A stretch of 64,000 nucleotides of DNA, taken from contig MCGT01000024.1 in assembly GCA_002104935.1 (NCBI GenBank), positions 310,001 through 374,000 of the forward strand, in the 5' to 3' direction. Within the stretch, counting starts at the first letter, position 1. The number at the start of each line of letters is the position of its first letter. Below are positions 1 to 11,263 of this stretch, in pieces. The notes beneath the pieces are model-generated. The model made no database searches and was not told the DNA's origin. It saw only the letters and a list, made by a program, of their open reading frames with translations. This DNA is from Hesseltinella vesiculosa. Its lineage: Eukaryota > Mucoromycota > Mucoromycetes > Mucorales > Cunninghamellaceae. Both the position numbers and the translations under genes were made by a program.

Positions 1-113
1 CTGAAAAGACATGACATCAAGGCTGCCTTCCAAAAAGAACTTGATCAGATGTACTTTGTCATTCCAAAAAAAAAAAAAAAAACATGCCATCGCTCACTTA
101 CTTTTTTCTAACA
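1..113 (+). CDS. possible 3' end of a gene entering from the left
   Basis: The first bases are open from position 1. They encode a charged, helix-like peptide (KRHDIKAAFQKELDQMYFV) that runs into an A tract near 65 and a stop near 111. The peptide looks coding, but too little is present to identify it. An acceptor-like TAG near 119 followed by a short open stretch could be a last exon. It could equally be chance. Confidence 0.2.
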
Positions 114-203
114 AATAGGACCCAAGGAATGAAATCATAAGCATGCTCGTACCGTTGGCATTTACGATTTAATTATTCAAGACCGTAATAAAACAAAATA
201 TTA

Positions 204-2314
204 TCAGGATGGAGATGAGCGGCGTTCTACTTGGACACGAAGACCGTCTTTGATCGGCATGGTTAAGGAGGCAAAATACTCTACCTTGTAGCCAGGCACC
301 AGGGTGAAACGATAACGCCGCAAAAAGTAAACAATGGCAACAAGAGCTTCCAAAGTAGCAAGGTTCTGACCGAGACAGACACGAGGACCAGCATGGAAGG
401 CGATGAACTTGCCTTGGCTCTCTCGAATCAAATCCCCCTCTTGATTCAACCAGCGCTCAGGTCGGAAATCGTGGCAATCCACACCCCACACCCGAGGCTC
501 ACGAGCTTGGGCCCAACCGCTCCACATCACATAATCATTTTTCTTGACAAGTGTACCATCCGGCCAAACGTCATCTTCAAGGGCCATCTTTTGATTGGCA
601 GGCACAGGACCATGCAGCCGCAGCGTTTCATAAAGACTATCAGGGAAAGAGAAGAAATGAGACCCTTGCCCCCTCTTCCTTTTTTTTTGAAAGACAAGTA
701 CACAGCATGAGCATATTTCATATTCTTGATGACGTCGTGCAATACTGCAGGGTCGGCTTCGGCCTCGTCAGTCATCAACGCGTTGATCTCCGTCAGTAGC
801 TTCTGCTCGACGCGGGGATGCTGCATTAAACAATAAAAGCACCAGCTCAATGTTTGAGCTTGACGCCCAAAGGTCGATTTTAGCATTCTTCTTGATTTGC
901 TTGCGTGATTTACCTGTCGTGTCGCGACCCTAGGTAAAAAAAAAAGTGGTCATGATCAGTTGATGCCGTTGCGTTTCTTTGCTATTCTTACTGCAATGAT
1001 AAAATTCATCACCACATCCCGGAGTTCTTCATCATTGAGGCTTTCATTGCTTTCATTCTTGGTGGTCATAAATCGAGAAAGTAAGTCTTTGAATTCTTTC
1101 CCCTCAGACAGCTCTTGACGACGCTGACGAATGATCTTGTAAGCAAAGTCGTCCATCACCTTAAAGTAATAGGATGGCGAGCGTCGCCAAGGCATCATCA
1201 GCGTGGCCAGGGTCTCGGTCACTTTGAAGGCAGGGTTGATGAACCGCTCATATGAATTGCGCTGCGAATAGTCAAACGCTTCGGCAAATGCTACCTTGCC
1301 CTTCGTCTGCAATGCTCCCACAGACACGCCAAACCCAAGCCTAAAAAAAATAGAGGCTGAGTCAATCCCATTCCCCCCACGCTCTTCATTAGTCTAATTT
1401 TACTTGACAAAAGAATCCAAGGTGAACCGGAACATGACGTCTTGAAAATCAACAATGGATCCTCGCTCTGCTGCCTGGTCAAAATGGTACTTGCCCGCAA
1501 TGTCAATATGCTCAATAAACAAGCTTTTTTTTTTTAAAAAAAAAAAAAAAGAATGGAAGGTGCATAAAAATTCCAGCATGAGATAATTTACTACTTCTTT
1601 TCACTTACGCAGTAAAATGATCGCGAAAGTTCCTGACATTGAAGATTAAACTGGCCGCCTTGCGTTGGTACTAGGGAAATGATGAGCATAACACGAAATT
1701 TTAATATGTATGCCACCTACTTTCCAGGCCTCGCCGTTGGAGGTAAAGATACCGTGACCTAGCACTTCCTCGGTAGCATCAAACAACATGGGCCCTTTGA
1801 CATAGTTTTCAAAGTTATCTAGTCACCCCCCCCCCAAAAAAAAAAGAAAAATGAATGGCGTTCTCTCACTGGGGTGAGAGTCTCTCAGCTTACACTTCAA
1901 CACATGCTCGATGTTTCGAGGGTCGATGGTGATGATGATGGTTGGCAGCCCAATCACAGAGTTACAACTAAAATGCCAAGGATTTCAATGTTGCCAATGG
2001 CGAGAAAAAAATCGAACGTCAGCAAGAGCGTAGGGAAAAAATGGGACGGTGTGGTGAGGTTACATGTTTAGCGTGTTGGTCATGGAGAAGCCGGTACGAA
2101 AGAGATCGTGAATCTTGTTTTTATGCGCCACTATGAAAGGCAGGGCTCCAACGATAGGGTAGGACTTGCCATTTGGGATGTCCCGCTTTTCTGTGAAGAG
2201 AGCGCGGTCGGGATAAAACCAAGAAAGAACGCCCAGGATGGCTGCAGAAGATAGAACAACAGCTTCGCCGGGCTTCAAATTCATCTTTGAAATAGATATG
2301 GCAATGGCAGACAT
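204..2314 (-). CDS. cytochrome P450 monooxygenase, multi-exon
   Basis: This is a membrane-anchored haem-thiolate monooxygenase that would act at the ER with a P450 reductase. The N-terminus has a hydrophobic anchor ([18 protein letters not shown]). The early exon near 1900-1970 carries the typical [18 protein letters not shown] segment. The I-helix motif AGRDTT, the K-helix ETLR (ExxR) and the haem loop [14 protein letters not shown] with its cysteine ligand are all present in order. The I-helix residues GRDTT come from a 16-nt exon at 914-929, flanked by a clear acceptor (CCTAG) and donor (GTAAAT). Exons are separated by short introns with T runs. The substrate cannot be read from sequence; fatty-acid or xenobiotic hydroxylation is typical of related fungal P450s. 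The ATG at 2314 is the first in frame with the anchor. Confidence 0.9.
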
Positions 2315-4105
2315 GTTTTTTTTTCTTGCTAAATTATAATGATAGCTTTTTCTTGGCTGGTTGGAAAATTAAAAACAACCGAAAGAAGAAAGGCTGTAGC
2401 TTTTGAGTAAAAACAAAATGCTGGATGCCAACCCCGTGGCGCACTTTTGCATGAACACAGGGTGGCTTTATCATTTTCCCGACAAACCTTAACGAAGGTC
2501 ATCGTTTTTTTACCCCAATGGAAACATTTCCAGACGTTTCCGGTGCCAGCCATTTGGATAGGAAGGGGCTTCACACGCATTGCCCCTGTCACACTGTTTG
2601 TTTGGACCTGCACAATCGTATCTTCATATGAAAATCCAGTCTTCCCCCATTGTTCCCCTTTTCTTGATGGTTTGCTATGACATTGCCCGAAATTGTTTGT
2701 TTTTGTCCGCATCACGCTGCCTTTCTCAGCTGTCTTTTGCGACTTTTTTTTTTTTCAGAACCCCAGCCCTCATGAGCATGAGCTTTAATTTCCTAGTGAA
2801 ATAGATGTTGACAATTCATGAATCCATGTGGGCAAAGCTAGTGAGATGTCGAAGGTTCAAATGTTCCCCCACACAAAATCTACCCGGGGAGTTTTCCACC
2901 CCACTTTTTTTTTTTTTTTACCCCTGAACTAACATGGCAAGATCATTCCCACCACTTCCTTGTGTCTCTCATCATATTGAATTCATATTGATGTTTGTGG
3001 TTTGTGGTTTGATCCAAAACTAGGCGTTAAGCCACTGCGCTTTGGTTTTTATAGAGTGCTGTGCCGTCGAGGCAGGTGCCTCTGTGTTACGTACCTGTTC
3101 TTGAATGGCTCTAGAACGCCACCTACTTCCTGAGAGGTCTGTGCTATCACCCTCCCCTCTCATCTCTGCGCTAGTATGCAAATTTTAGATAAATTGATTT
3201 TCGATGATAAACGACGCGCTTCAGAGAATTCCCAGACACGGACTTTACACAGGGCTTGCAATGATTTTTTTGGGAATGGCCACTCTGCCCCGGATGACTC
3301 TTCCTTTTATGTTTGCTAGACAATCTTGACGTATACCGCATTTCTGCCACCTTTTGACAGATGCTAGGGATTTCATTGAACTGTGGATTACTTATTTTTT
3401 GCAGGTGAACCAATGAGCGACTGCTAATCAATTTCAAGTGCGCTGCGAGAAAGCAAAATCAAGTGCGCGCGAAACCATTTTTATTGCATGTTTGCTAGCC
3501 CATCAGCTCTTTCATCTGATGTCTCAGAGACTTGCAATGTTAATCAAGGTCATTTATCAACATTTCATAAAGGTTTGCAAAATTTGAGCTGAAATCATTT
3601 AGATCAGTTTTGCGCTGTGGTTTTTGATCAGTGGGCCAGGGGGTTCCCTGAGGAAAATGACTGATTTTTCATGTTTTTAAGCTGGAGAATCGGAGGTGTC
3701 AAAACGAAACTACCCAAAAGTTGGCTGGGTGACCTTCACCTATCGATCTGTTTTTTTCATCACCATCACCATTCATGCATTTGCATACCCTTACAAAATT
3801 CCAGGTCAATCTAATCACTGAAAAGTGATGTGTAGCACCTTTTTTTTTTTTTCAAAATGAAAACGAAGAAACTGATGGGCAAATTCAACTTCCGCCCAGC
3901 GTTACCAATTCGTAACAATTTTTTTTTTCACTGCCATTTCTCTAAACTCACTCAGCTCAACAAAGCGATGGCCGTGAAATGTTTCAGAAAGAAAAAGAAA
4001 AAGAATATGAGCATGTTTTAATGTGGGTAAAGAGAATTAAACAAGGCGAGGTGTAGCCATATCATACAGGTTGGGTTCTACGAAGAAAATTAATATAAAA
4101 GGTCA
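2315..4105. other. intergenic region, no convincing gene
   Basis: This 1.8-kb spacer lies between the P450 start and the TAF3 stop. Open frames here are short, overlap on both strands and show no family motif. It is AT-rich with several T runs and holds one copy of the dispersed repeat family (3402-3778). It must also contain the P450 promoter and the TAF3 3' end. Confidence 0.6.
3402..3778 (-). repeat. dispersed repeat family, copy A
   Basis: Read on the minus strand, this segment matches 54118-54467 along about 350 bp in the same order. Shared words include GTTTTGACACCTCCGA, CAGGGAACCCCC, CTGATCAAAAA, CAAACATGCA and CTTGATTTTGCTT. It also matches 26774-26973 in its first half. The copies have diverged by substitutions and small indels and sit in intergenic DNA, as expected for an old mobile or SINE-like element. 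No terminal repeats were recognised. Confidence 0.7.
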
Positions 4106-6221
4106 CTAGCGGGGGTGGCAGCGCATGCAGTGCCACTCTTCAACCTGGTCTAATTCAGAGATGCCAACACAAAGTCCATGGAACCACACGCCACAGGTAT
4201 CACAAGCAATCATAAAGGCACCATAGTCGATGGTTGGGTTGTCACAGATACAGCGGATTTCTTCGGCAGAGCCAGCAGGGATGTCAAAGGATGGAGGTGC
4301 ATAGGCAGTGGTGGAGGCGGGGGGCGTTTGGGATGGCAGAGACGCTGAGGTCAATGAGGGGGGAGGAGCAAAAGTAGGTGTTGATGTGGACGCAGCAGAG
4401 GATGGGGCAGTGGATAGGTTCAGTTCAAAGGGATCGTGGGACAACGTGGACAGGGAGGAAGGGGGCGGCTGGGTGGATAAGAGGGAGTGGTAGTTATCGA
4501 CATTGCCGGTATGCAAGGCTGTGGGGGACAGCGGTTCGGCTTTGACGGCTGGTGGTGGTGTTTGCTTGGGGATCTTGAGCGTGAAGCGGATCTTGGGAGT
4601 GGAGGCAGAAGAGGGCGGGGAGACGGAAGAGATGTCGATATCATCATGGTGAGCAGTATGTGGGAAGGAGGAGGAGGAAGGCGTGGTATCGTCTGCTTGT
4701 TTTTGCAACGTAGGCATTTTGATGGTGAGCTTGGGCTGGGCATCGAGGGCAGCCTTTGCCTTTTTTTTCTTGGGTTCCTTGGGCAGCTTTGGTGTCTTTT
4801 TGGGGCCCTTGGGCAGCTTTGGTTTGGCAGGCTTTGAGGAGAGTTGTTGGTTCTGCTGACTCGACAGAGACATGAGGGAGATGGGCTGGGAAATCTGTTG
4901 GCTCTCGATGCGTTCGGCAGCGGCTGGGGTGTCCAAGAAGTCGTCGATGACCTCGAGTTCGTCACGGTGGGTGGGAGGTCGGGCGGGCAAGGTCAGGGAG
5001 ATGCTGGTGGCGCTGGAGGGAGCAGGAGTGGATGTGGTGGAGGAAGGACCGACGGGTAAGGTGATCAGGGTGGAGGAGTGTGGGTCCTGAGCCGAAATGG
5101 GGGCTGGAGGGTCAGTCGAGATGATGTCGACGAGCAGGTTGGGCGTGGACAAGGTCGAAAGGGCCAAGGGCGGAGCCACTTGGCGTACGATATCGCCCAG
5201 CATGCCGGCGGAATGACCAAACAGGCGGTTACCAGCGGCTGCGTGTTCTTCCGTATCTTGTTGAAACACGTGCGACATGACGGAGCCAACTGGAGGTCTT
5301 GCTCGCTTGCCATCGCCGCGGTCCCTGTCGTATGTATCCATCACTCGCTTCAAGTTGATATCGCGCTGGGCAGCGACAGAGTGATGCACGGCAGAGGGAG
5401 GCGAAGGTGCAGACGAGGCATTGTTGACGGGGGCAGGCAGGGCGGACAGGGCCAGCGAGGAAGCGTCAGCATCTGTGGTAAAAGTGGATTCCTCGTAAGG
5501 GGTGATGTGGGTGAAGGGGTTGCTGATGGGTTTTTTCTTTTTTCTAACGTTGAGAAGGTGGGCGTTGGGCTGGGAGGCGGAAGGAGGTGGGCGACAGCTG
5601 CATCATTCTCGAGCACCCCAGCGTTTTCCAATTCGTCGTCCTTGTTGAGTAATGGGAAATTTGGTAAGAAGGAAGGCACGTAATCCGGTAAAGAGCTGTT
5701 CATGGGCGGTTTGGCAATGGCCATGGCGTCATCGGATTGCGTCTGCATAGGAGAAAAAGACGTAGTGGGTATTGAGCCATTGAGTCCGACATATTCGTAG
5801 ACAAATGGCTTTTCGATTTCTTTCTGAACAGGCAAAATATCTGGAAAAAAAAGTGAATATCAGTGTGAGAGATGATTGAGGGATGAAATAAAAAAGGTAT
5901 ACTCTGTAAAGCTTTGCTTGGATCTGCTTGATCGGACCAAGGTGGCGTGAAGAATTTGCCATCAACTTGCAGCCAATCCTCTAGAGACTTGAGATCAATG
6001 GATAGTTCATTCAGGCCATCGACAACATCAAGGGCATTGGCATGGGAGCGGCCAGCAAGACGAGCATATTCAGAAGATGTGGATGCAAGTAGTTGAATAT
6101 ATTTACCAAAGACATCCGTTAGCGCGTTGGCCGATCCAGATTCAACACCTTCAAATCCGGCAGCCTTTAAGATTTGTAATGACGAGGTTCTTAATAAAGC
6201 AAAGCAAAAATCTTCGGCCAT
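4106..6221 (-). CDS. TAF3: TFIID subunit TAF3: histone fold plus PHD finger
   Basis: TAF3 pairs with TAF10 in TFIID, and in animals its PHD finger binds trimethylated H3K4. Residues 1-90 form the Bromo_TP histone fold, beginning MAEDFCFALLRTSSLQIL. Next comes a proline-rich linker with the TAF3/TAF8-like pieces LPDYVPSFLPNFP and NPFTHITPYEES. A long Pro/Ser-rich and Lys-rich middle follows. The C-terminus is a C4HC3 PHD finger (CICDNP ... CDTCGVWFHGLC ... WHCMRCHPR). One intron (5841-5902) is clear. The frame then changes at 5530-5536, exactly on A_AAA_AAC, the canonical -1 slippery heptamer. With a -1 shift the product is 684 aa. Unshifted, translation stops at 5350 without the PHD finger. 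A 1-nt sequence error in the A6 run is the simpler alternative. Yeast TAF3 lacks the PHD finger, so the animal-like layout is notable. Confidence 0.85.
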
Positions 6222-7040
6222 GAATCAAGAAACGAATGAAGGACAACCAGAGAGAGAGAAAAAAAAAGGCGGACGTTCAAGAGTGGGGGAAAGGAACAAA
6301 CAAAGAGTTGGCTGGCTCAACCTTGATGAGCCAATGAAATCGAGTCTTTTTTCGGCTCACAAGCATACCTGCTTTTTAAAAGGGGGCCATCTCAATTTTT
6401 TGATATCTCTTTCTTTCTTTCTTCACCCTTTCTCTTGAAAAAAGCAAGTGGCTGTGTGTAAGTATTTTTTTATTGCTTGTCACGATGTACTGAAAGATAT
6501 TTTTTTTGGTAGGTCCAATAGCACTTGGGGTCAAAGGTCTTCAACTTCGTTACGGGGGCGGGGTCTTTAAACCGACTCTGCCTCCTCCATGGGGGCCGCG
6601 TGTGTGTGGTCCTTCTGCTGTGGGTTGGTTTTCTGGTTTATGCTGTGTCGACCTGTTTGGTGTTGGTTTTCTGGTTTATAGTCGTCAAAGGAAATGAAAC
6701 GATTATTCAAGCCCACCTTGGCTTTTTTTTTTTTTTTTGGCCCTTTTTGACTTGCCTCTTTGTTTTGCCTTGTCCTACCCAACATATTTTTTTTTGGCCT
6801 GTTCCGCCAATGACTGTGACAAACAAGGGCTTATAAACCAAACAATAACAATAAACTTGTTTAGCATCGTCCAATGAGGTCGAAATGGATCCAAATATAT
6901 ATTTTTGTCATATTTGTTTGTTGTCATTTGAAAAAAAAAAAAAAAAAAAGAAGCCCAACATCGATTAACAAGGAACACTTTATTACTGTTACATCTGCAA
7001 AAAAAAAATAATGTCAATGGTGAGAGTGGTCTAACCGTGT
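6222..7040. other. intergenic region
   Basis: This is the TAF3 promoter side and the MFS 3' side. No supported gene is present. It contains long T runs (around 6721, 6785 and, as A, 6931) and a 17-bp direct repeat, GTTGGTTTTCTGGTTTA, at 6624-6640 and 6662-6678. Confidence 0.6.
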
Positions 7041-9461
7041 TCAAAGCAAATAGCGGTTGTGTTTGGAAACACCCGTTTCAGGTATCACGTCCTCGGCAAA
7101 AAGACCGCCTGGAATCACCGTATTGCGGCTGACTTTGGCAGGTCCATATTTGGCATCCAGCTTCTTGTTTTCCCATCTCAACAAGAAGGACAGGCCAAAG
7201 CATAAACAAATACCAATGCTTACATAGCTGGGGGAGTATAAAAAAAATGAGCAAACAAAAAAAAGTGGTCTGATGTTTTTTTTTCTTGGGGGGGGGGCAC
7301 TCACGTCAAGATCACGATGTTGGCCTTGATATAACGTGGAGGGTCAGTGTAGAGTTGAGGGCCGTAAAAGTTAGCCAATTGGGAAATACAGTTAAGCATA
7401 GCAAAGGAGACAGCTCGTTTTTGACGGCCAGCAAGCACCAAGCAGTCACCAAGCCAAGCAAGTGACACGCCCAACGAGGCCCAGACACCACCACCACACA
7501 AAAACAGGGACATGTAAAGCACACCATGGCTTGTTTGTGATATCTGGACTGCATAGCCACACAGAGCCATCAGCATGCAGAATGCAATGCCAACTGACCG
7601 GATTTGGTATCGGTCAGAAAGTAAGGCTACAATCAATGACAGAATCGCTGCCCACACGTACCTGAAAAAAAAAAAAAGTCAATTTCCCTCGAGACCATCT
7701 GACGCTGGTGCTTACACAGGGATGGTCATGTATTGAATCATGGCACCAGTGTAGCCGAGGTTTTGAATGATCCTACGGAAATATGACACATCAATCACTG
7801 ATTTTTTGTTTTGCTCGCGCGCTTACGTTGGTAAGAAAAAGTTGAGCTGACCAGCTGTTTGAATGGCCATGAAGATGACGATAAAGACCCTGTAGGTAAA
7901 GTTAAAGTGAGTAGCTTGCCAGTGTATAAGACGGTGGCTTACCAAACTTTGTATTCTGTGAGGGCACTCCACAGCCCATTAAAGTCAAACTTTTCCTTGG
8001 GAGGTGCTAAACCGATGCGGCGCACAGCCAAATCCCGTTCATCCTCAGTAAGCCTTAAAAAAAATGAGATATAGGATTTGTTTTCCTCCTCGTGCCATTT
8101 ACCATTTTGTGTTTTGAGGATAATCGGGAAGCACCCAATAAGACCCAATACCAATCACGAAGGTGATGATGCCTTCGATGATGAACAGCCTGATAAAAAA
8201 AAAGGCATGAAGCCACAGACTTTCCCATTTTTTTTTCTCCTTACCATCGCCATCCACGCATGCCAGCGACACCTTCCATGCCAGTGATGATGGCACCAGC
8301 AAAGGCACCACCAAGAGCACCACTTAACCAATTACCACAGTAGAAAATGGCGTTACGGACAGCAATTTCTCGAGGCTTGTAGAATAATGACAGCAGAAAT
8401 CTAAAAAAGGGAAAGCCGTGGGGTTAAAAATGTTCAGGCATGGGAAAAAACGCGGGGATTTTTTTTAAAATGCAGCGCTGGTGACTTACGTTGAACAAGG
8501 GAAAAACGGAGCCTATATTTTTGAGCAGTAGCAAAAATGGTAAATCAGTGAGATTTGGCTTCTTTTATACGCTTCCTTTGAACTTTATTATACCTCGGTG
8601 ATCTGGTTTAAAAAAAAAAAAGGAGGCATGAGTAAAATGAATAGCCATGTTGCCGCCGTCATCAAGGATATCGTTTCATTTGATTATCACTTACCCCCAA
8701 AAAGAATCGAGCCACAGCCAAAGTCTTGAAATCATGAGTAAATGAGGTGAAGATACTGACCACTGACCAAACAGTCACGAAAAATGAAACTATCATCCCC
8801 ACAGAAAAAACGGGTGAATAAAAAAAATGTGAGATTTTCACCCGTCTCCTTACTGAACAAGCTCGGCCGGGACCGTTCCAAGAGCATGTTACTGGGAATT
8901 TGCACAGCAATGACGCCCAGCACATAACTACAAAGAAGAAAGTGAGCAACGATGCCATTAAATTCGATATCGCTGAAAACCTCCAGCTTTTTTTTTTCTT
9001 CTTGCTTTTGAAAAGCCTATCAAACATGATGAGGTTGGCACTTACATACTAATCACCCAACTGTATGTGCTATTTGACAAACCAAGATCATCTTGTAGAC
9101 CAGCCACCTAAGAAAAAAAAGAGAGAGCGAACACGCGAGTGTGAATAAGATGAAGCAGATTTTTTGGTTTTTTTTTACTTTTGCGTTGCCGATATTAGAC
9201 AGATCCAGGCGTTGACAGATGTACAAAATGGTCAGCATGGGCATAATTCGCTTATCAAACTTTCGCACCAACGCCTTTTCTCGAGCGATCAGTTCAGGAT
9301 GCTCCTGGTCTTCTAAAGCAGAAACAACAGACACCTGGTCTTCAATAACACCTAAAAAAAAAAAAAAGGTAAGAGAGCGGCACATCAAAGAAATTCAGGC
9401 ACACAGTTTTTATGCAGCCATCCTCACCTTCATTGGTAGCCTTGTTTTCTTCGGTTGTCAT
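7041..9461 (-). CDS. MFS transporter, anion:cation symporter / allantoate-permease type
   Basis: This is a plasma-membrane permease of the major facilitator superfamily, resembling the fungal Dal5/ACS group that takes up allantoate, vitamins or other organic anions. The product starts MTTEENKATNEG from a 34-nt first exon (9428-9461). It continues at 9351 with EDQEHPELIAREKALVRKFD and the group signature RLDLSNIGNAK in the first helix. Many hydrophobic helices follow across at least nine exons. It ends in a hydrophilic tail, WENKKLDAKYGPA ... ETGVSKHNRYLL. The introns are short and T-rich. The substrate cannot be told from sequence. The start was chosen because the first exon joins in frame with the conserved N-terminus. 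Confidence 0.85.
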
Positions 9462-9853
9462 AATGAACGATGTGCCGAGAATATTGATGGAAAAAAATGA
9501 AAAAAAGTGGCGGTACCACCGAGCCCTTTTTATTTTACTTTGCCTTCAAATTAAAGTTCTCGCCAACTTTCTTTTTTTTTTCTCAAGCTTTACCCCAGAT
9601 TCCCTTTGCAAGAGTTGAGTTGAAAAAAAATGTCCGGAGAGGTATTCTAACTTGAAATCGAGATCTTCTCAAAGCTAGAATGAAAACTCTTGATCCAATC
9701 TCGATTGGTAGCACGAGAATGAAAATGAAAAAAATAGAAAAAGAGAATTCACCTTTTCACCCATTTTGAGAGATTGGTCCTCCTTCCAAAGTGCTCTTTT
9801 CACCCCGAAAACATGCACTGCATGTGACCATGCCATTATCTTTGAATTTTATT
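9462..9853. other. intergenic region between HIS5 and the MFS gene
   Basis: About 390 bp hold the MFS 5' region and the HIS5 3' end. It is AT-rich with A and T tracts. No gene or RNA motif was recognised. Confidence 0.5.
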
Positions 9854-10629
9854 CTAAAAGGCAGTCAGAGATTCCTTCAAGCGAAGGAGCATTTGGTTGT
9901 TTTCATCTTCGGTACCAATAGTGATACGCACACAGCCAGTGCAGCCGAGTTCTTTGCCTCTGAAGCGGACCACCACATCTTTCGACTCAGCCATGTGCTT
10001 GTAGACAGCCTCCGCTCTTTGGTTGCAAGGTGTGTTGGTATCCTTGCCTAGGACTTGCACTAGCACAAAGTTGGCGTCGTTGGTACCCAAGACACGGCCC
10101 ATTCCAGGGATCTGTTGAAGCTGGTCAATCACTCTGCCACGTTCACGGATCAATCGACCGCGGTATTCCATCATCTGTGCCACACCTTGAGGCGACAGGG
10201 CTTCCTGCGCAATCTGAGCGCTGGGCGTGCCAATGTTGTAAGGGGCCTTGGTGTTATTCAAGATTTGAATGACTTCCGGGCTACCAATAGCAATACCCAA
10301 TCTGTTTGAAAAAAAAGAGTGAGGGGTGTTAGCCTTGCTTTTTTTTTTTTTTTTTTTTGACGCTTACCTAATGCCAGCTAGACCAAAGCTTTTGCTTAGA
10401 GTTTGCATGACGACCAAATTAGGGTACTTTGACACCCAAGAAGCCACGCTGCCTTGTTCATGATCGACAAAATCAACATAAGCCTCGTCCACGACGACCA
10501 GGCCCTCATAGTCGCTTTCCAGGACTGTACGAATACTTTCGTGCGACAAACAAGTGCCAGTGGGGTTACCAGGAGAGCACAAGAACACGATCTTCACTTG
10601 GCGGTTCGCCTTCAAATCTTGCAACACCT

Positions 10630-10669
<40 letters not shown>

Positions 10670-11134
10670 GTTAGGCAAAGGTGCTTTCTGGGGCTGGTGG
10701 TCGCGTACCTTTTCTGTGTCCAATTGGAAAGCACCGCCTTCTACAATCAAGGGGGTTTTGACAACTTGTACATCGTTGATATGGGCGCATACGCTGTACA
10801 TGCCATAGGTAGGAGGGGTGATCAAGATCTTGTCGCTGGCAGGCACGCATGCAACACGCATCAACAGGTCAATGACTTCATCCGATCCAACACCCAAAAA
10901 GACATGGTTGACCGAGGGCAATTGGCGCAGTTGAATCAAGGCTTGCTTGACTTTGACATGGTAAGGATCAGGGTATCGGTGGAGGTCGCCTTCACGTTGA
11001 TTGACAAGGGCTGGGCCATAGGCATTTTCGTTGGCATCCAAAAGGATCCCACTGTCATAATCATCACGAGCACAGCGGTAAGGTTGGAGCTCTAGAATGT
11101 TGGGTCGTATCACTTTTTCCAAGGAGAATGGCAT
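9854..11134 (-). CDS. HIS5: histidinol-phosphate aminotransferase
   Basis: This PLP enzyme converts imidazole-acetol phosphate to histidinol phosphate in histidine synthesis, in the cytosol. Three exons (11134-10709, 10627-10368, 10301-9854) join to 377 aa, the usual length. Family landmarks are LDANENAYGP, HRYPDPY, the cofactor-binding CSPGNPTGTCLS, VVDEAYVDF, the Schiff-base region TLSKSFGLAGIRLG and the arginine-containing VRFRGKELGCTGCVRIT near the C-terminus. The first intron (10628-10708) contains a run of 35 T on the coding strand. The gene diverges from BLOC1S2 with 129 bp between start codons. ARG8, another class of aminotransferase, lies 0.9 kb further on. Confidence 0.95.
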
Positions 11135-11263
11135 TTTACAGTGGAGAGGAAAGAGAAAAAAAAAAAAAGACGTTTTCTTTTTTGACACAGTGAGCGGCGG
11201 TGAGTCATTTTTCATCTAAAACCCGGCAGCCTGGATTTGCTTTCCTTTTTTTTTCCCCCAACC
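11135..11263. promoter_or_regulatory. short shared promoter between HIS5 and BLOC1S2
   Basis: The two start codons face away from each other with 129 bp between them. All core promoter elements of both genes must lie here or inside 5' transcribed sequence. The segment has an A run, the word TGAGTCA (11200-11206) and a T run. TGAGTCA matches the core of the Gcn4/CPC1-type amino-acid-control site, which would suit a histidine-synthesis gene. Confidence 0.45.

Noticed and set aside
2060..2500. Possible second small gene upstream of the P450
   Set aside because: The reading frame at 2060-2314 is the P450 N-terminus itself, and the frame at 2329-2715 has no motif.
4308..5090. Several plus-strand open frames opposite TAF3
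   Set aside because: They are antisense shadows of the Pro/Ser-rich TAF3 linker, rich in Gly and Val as expected from its complement.
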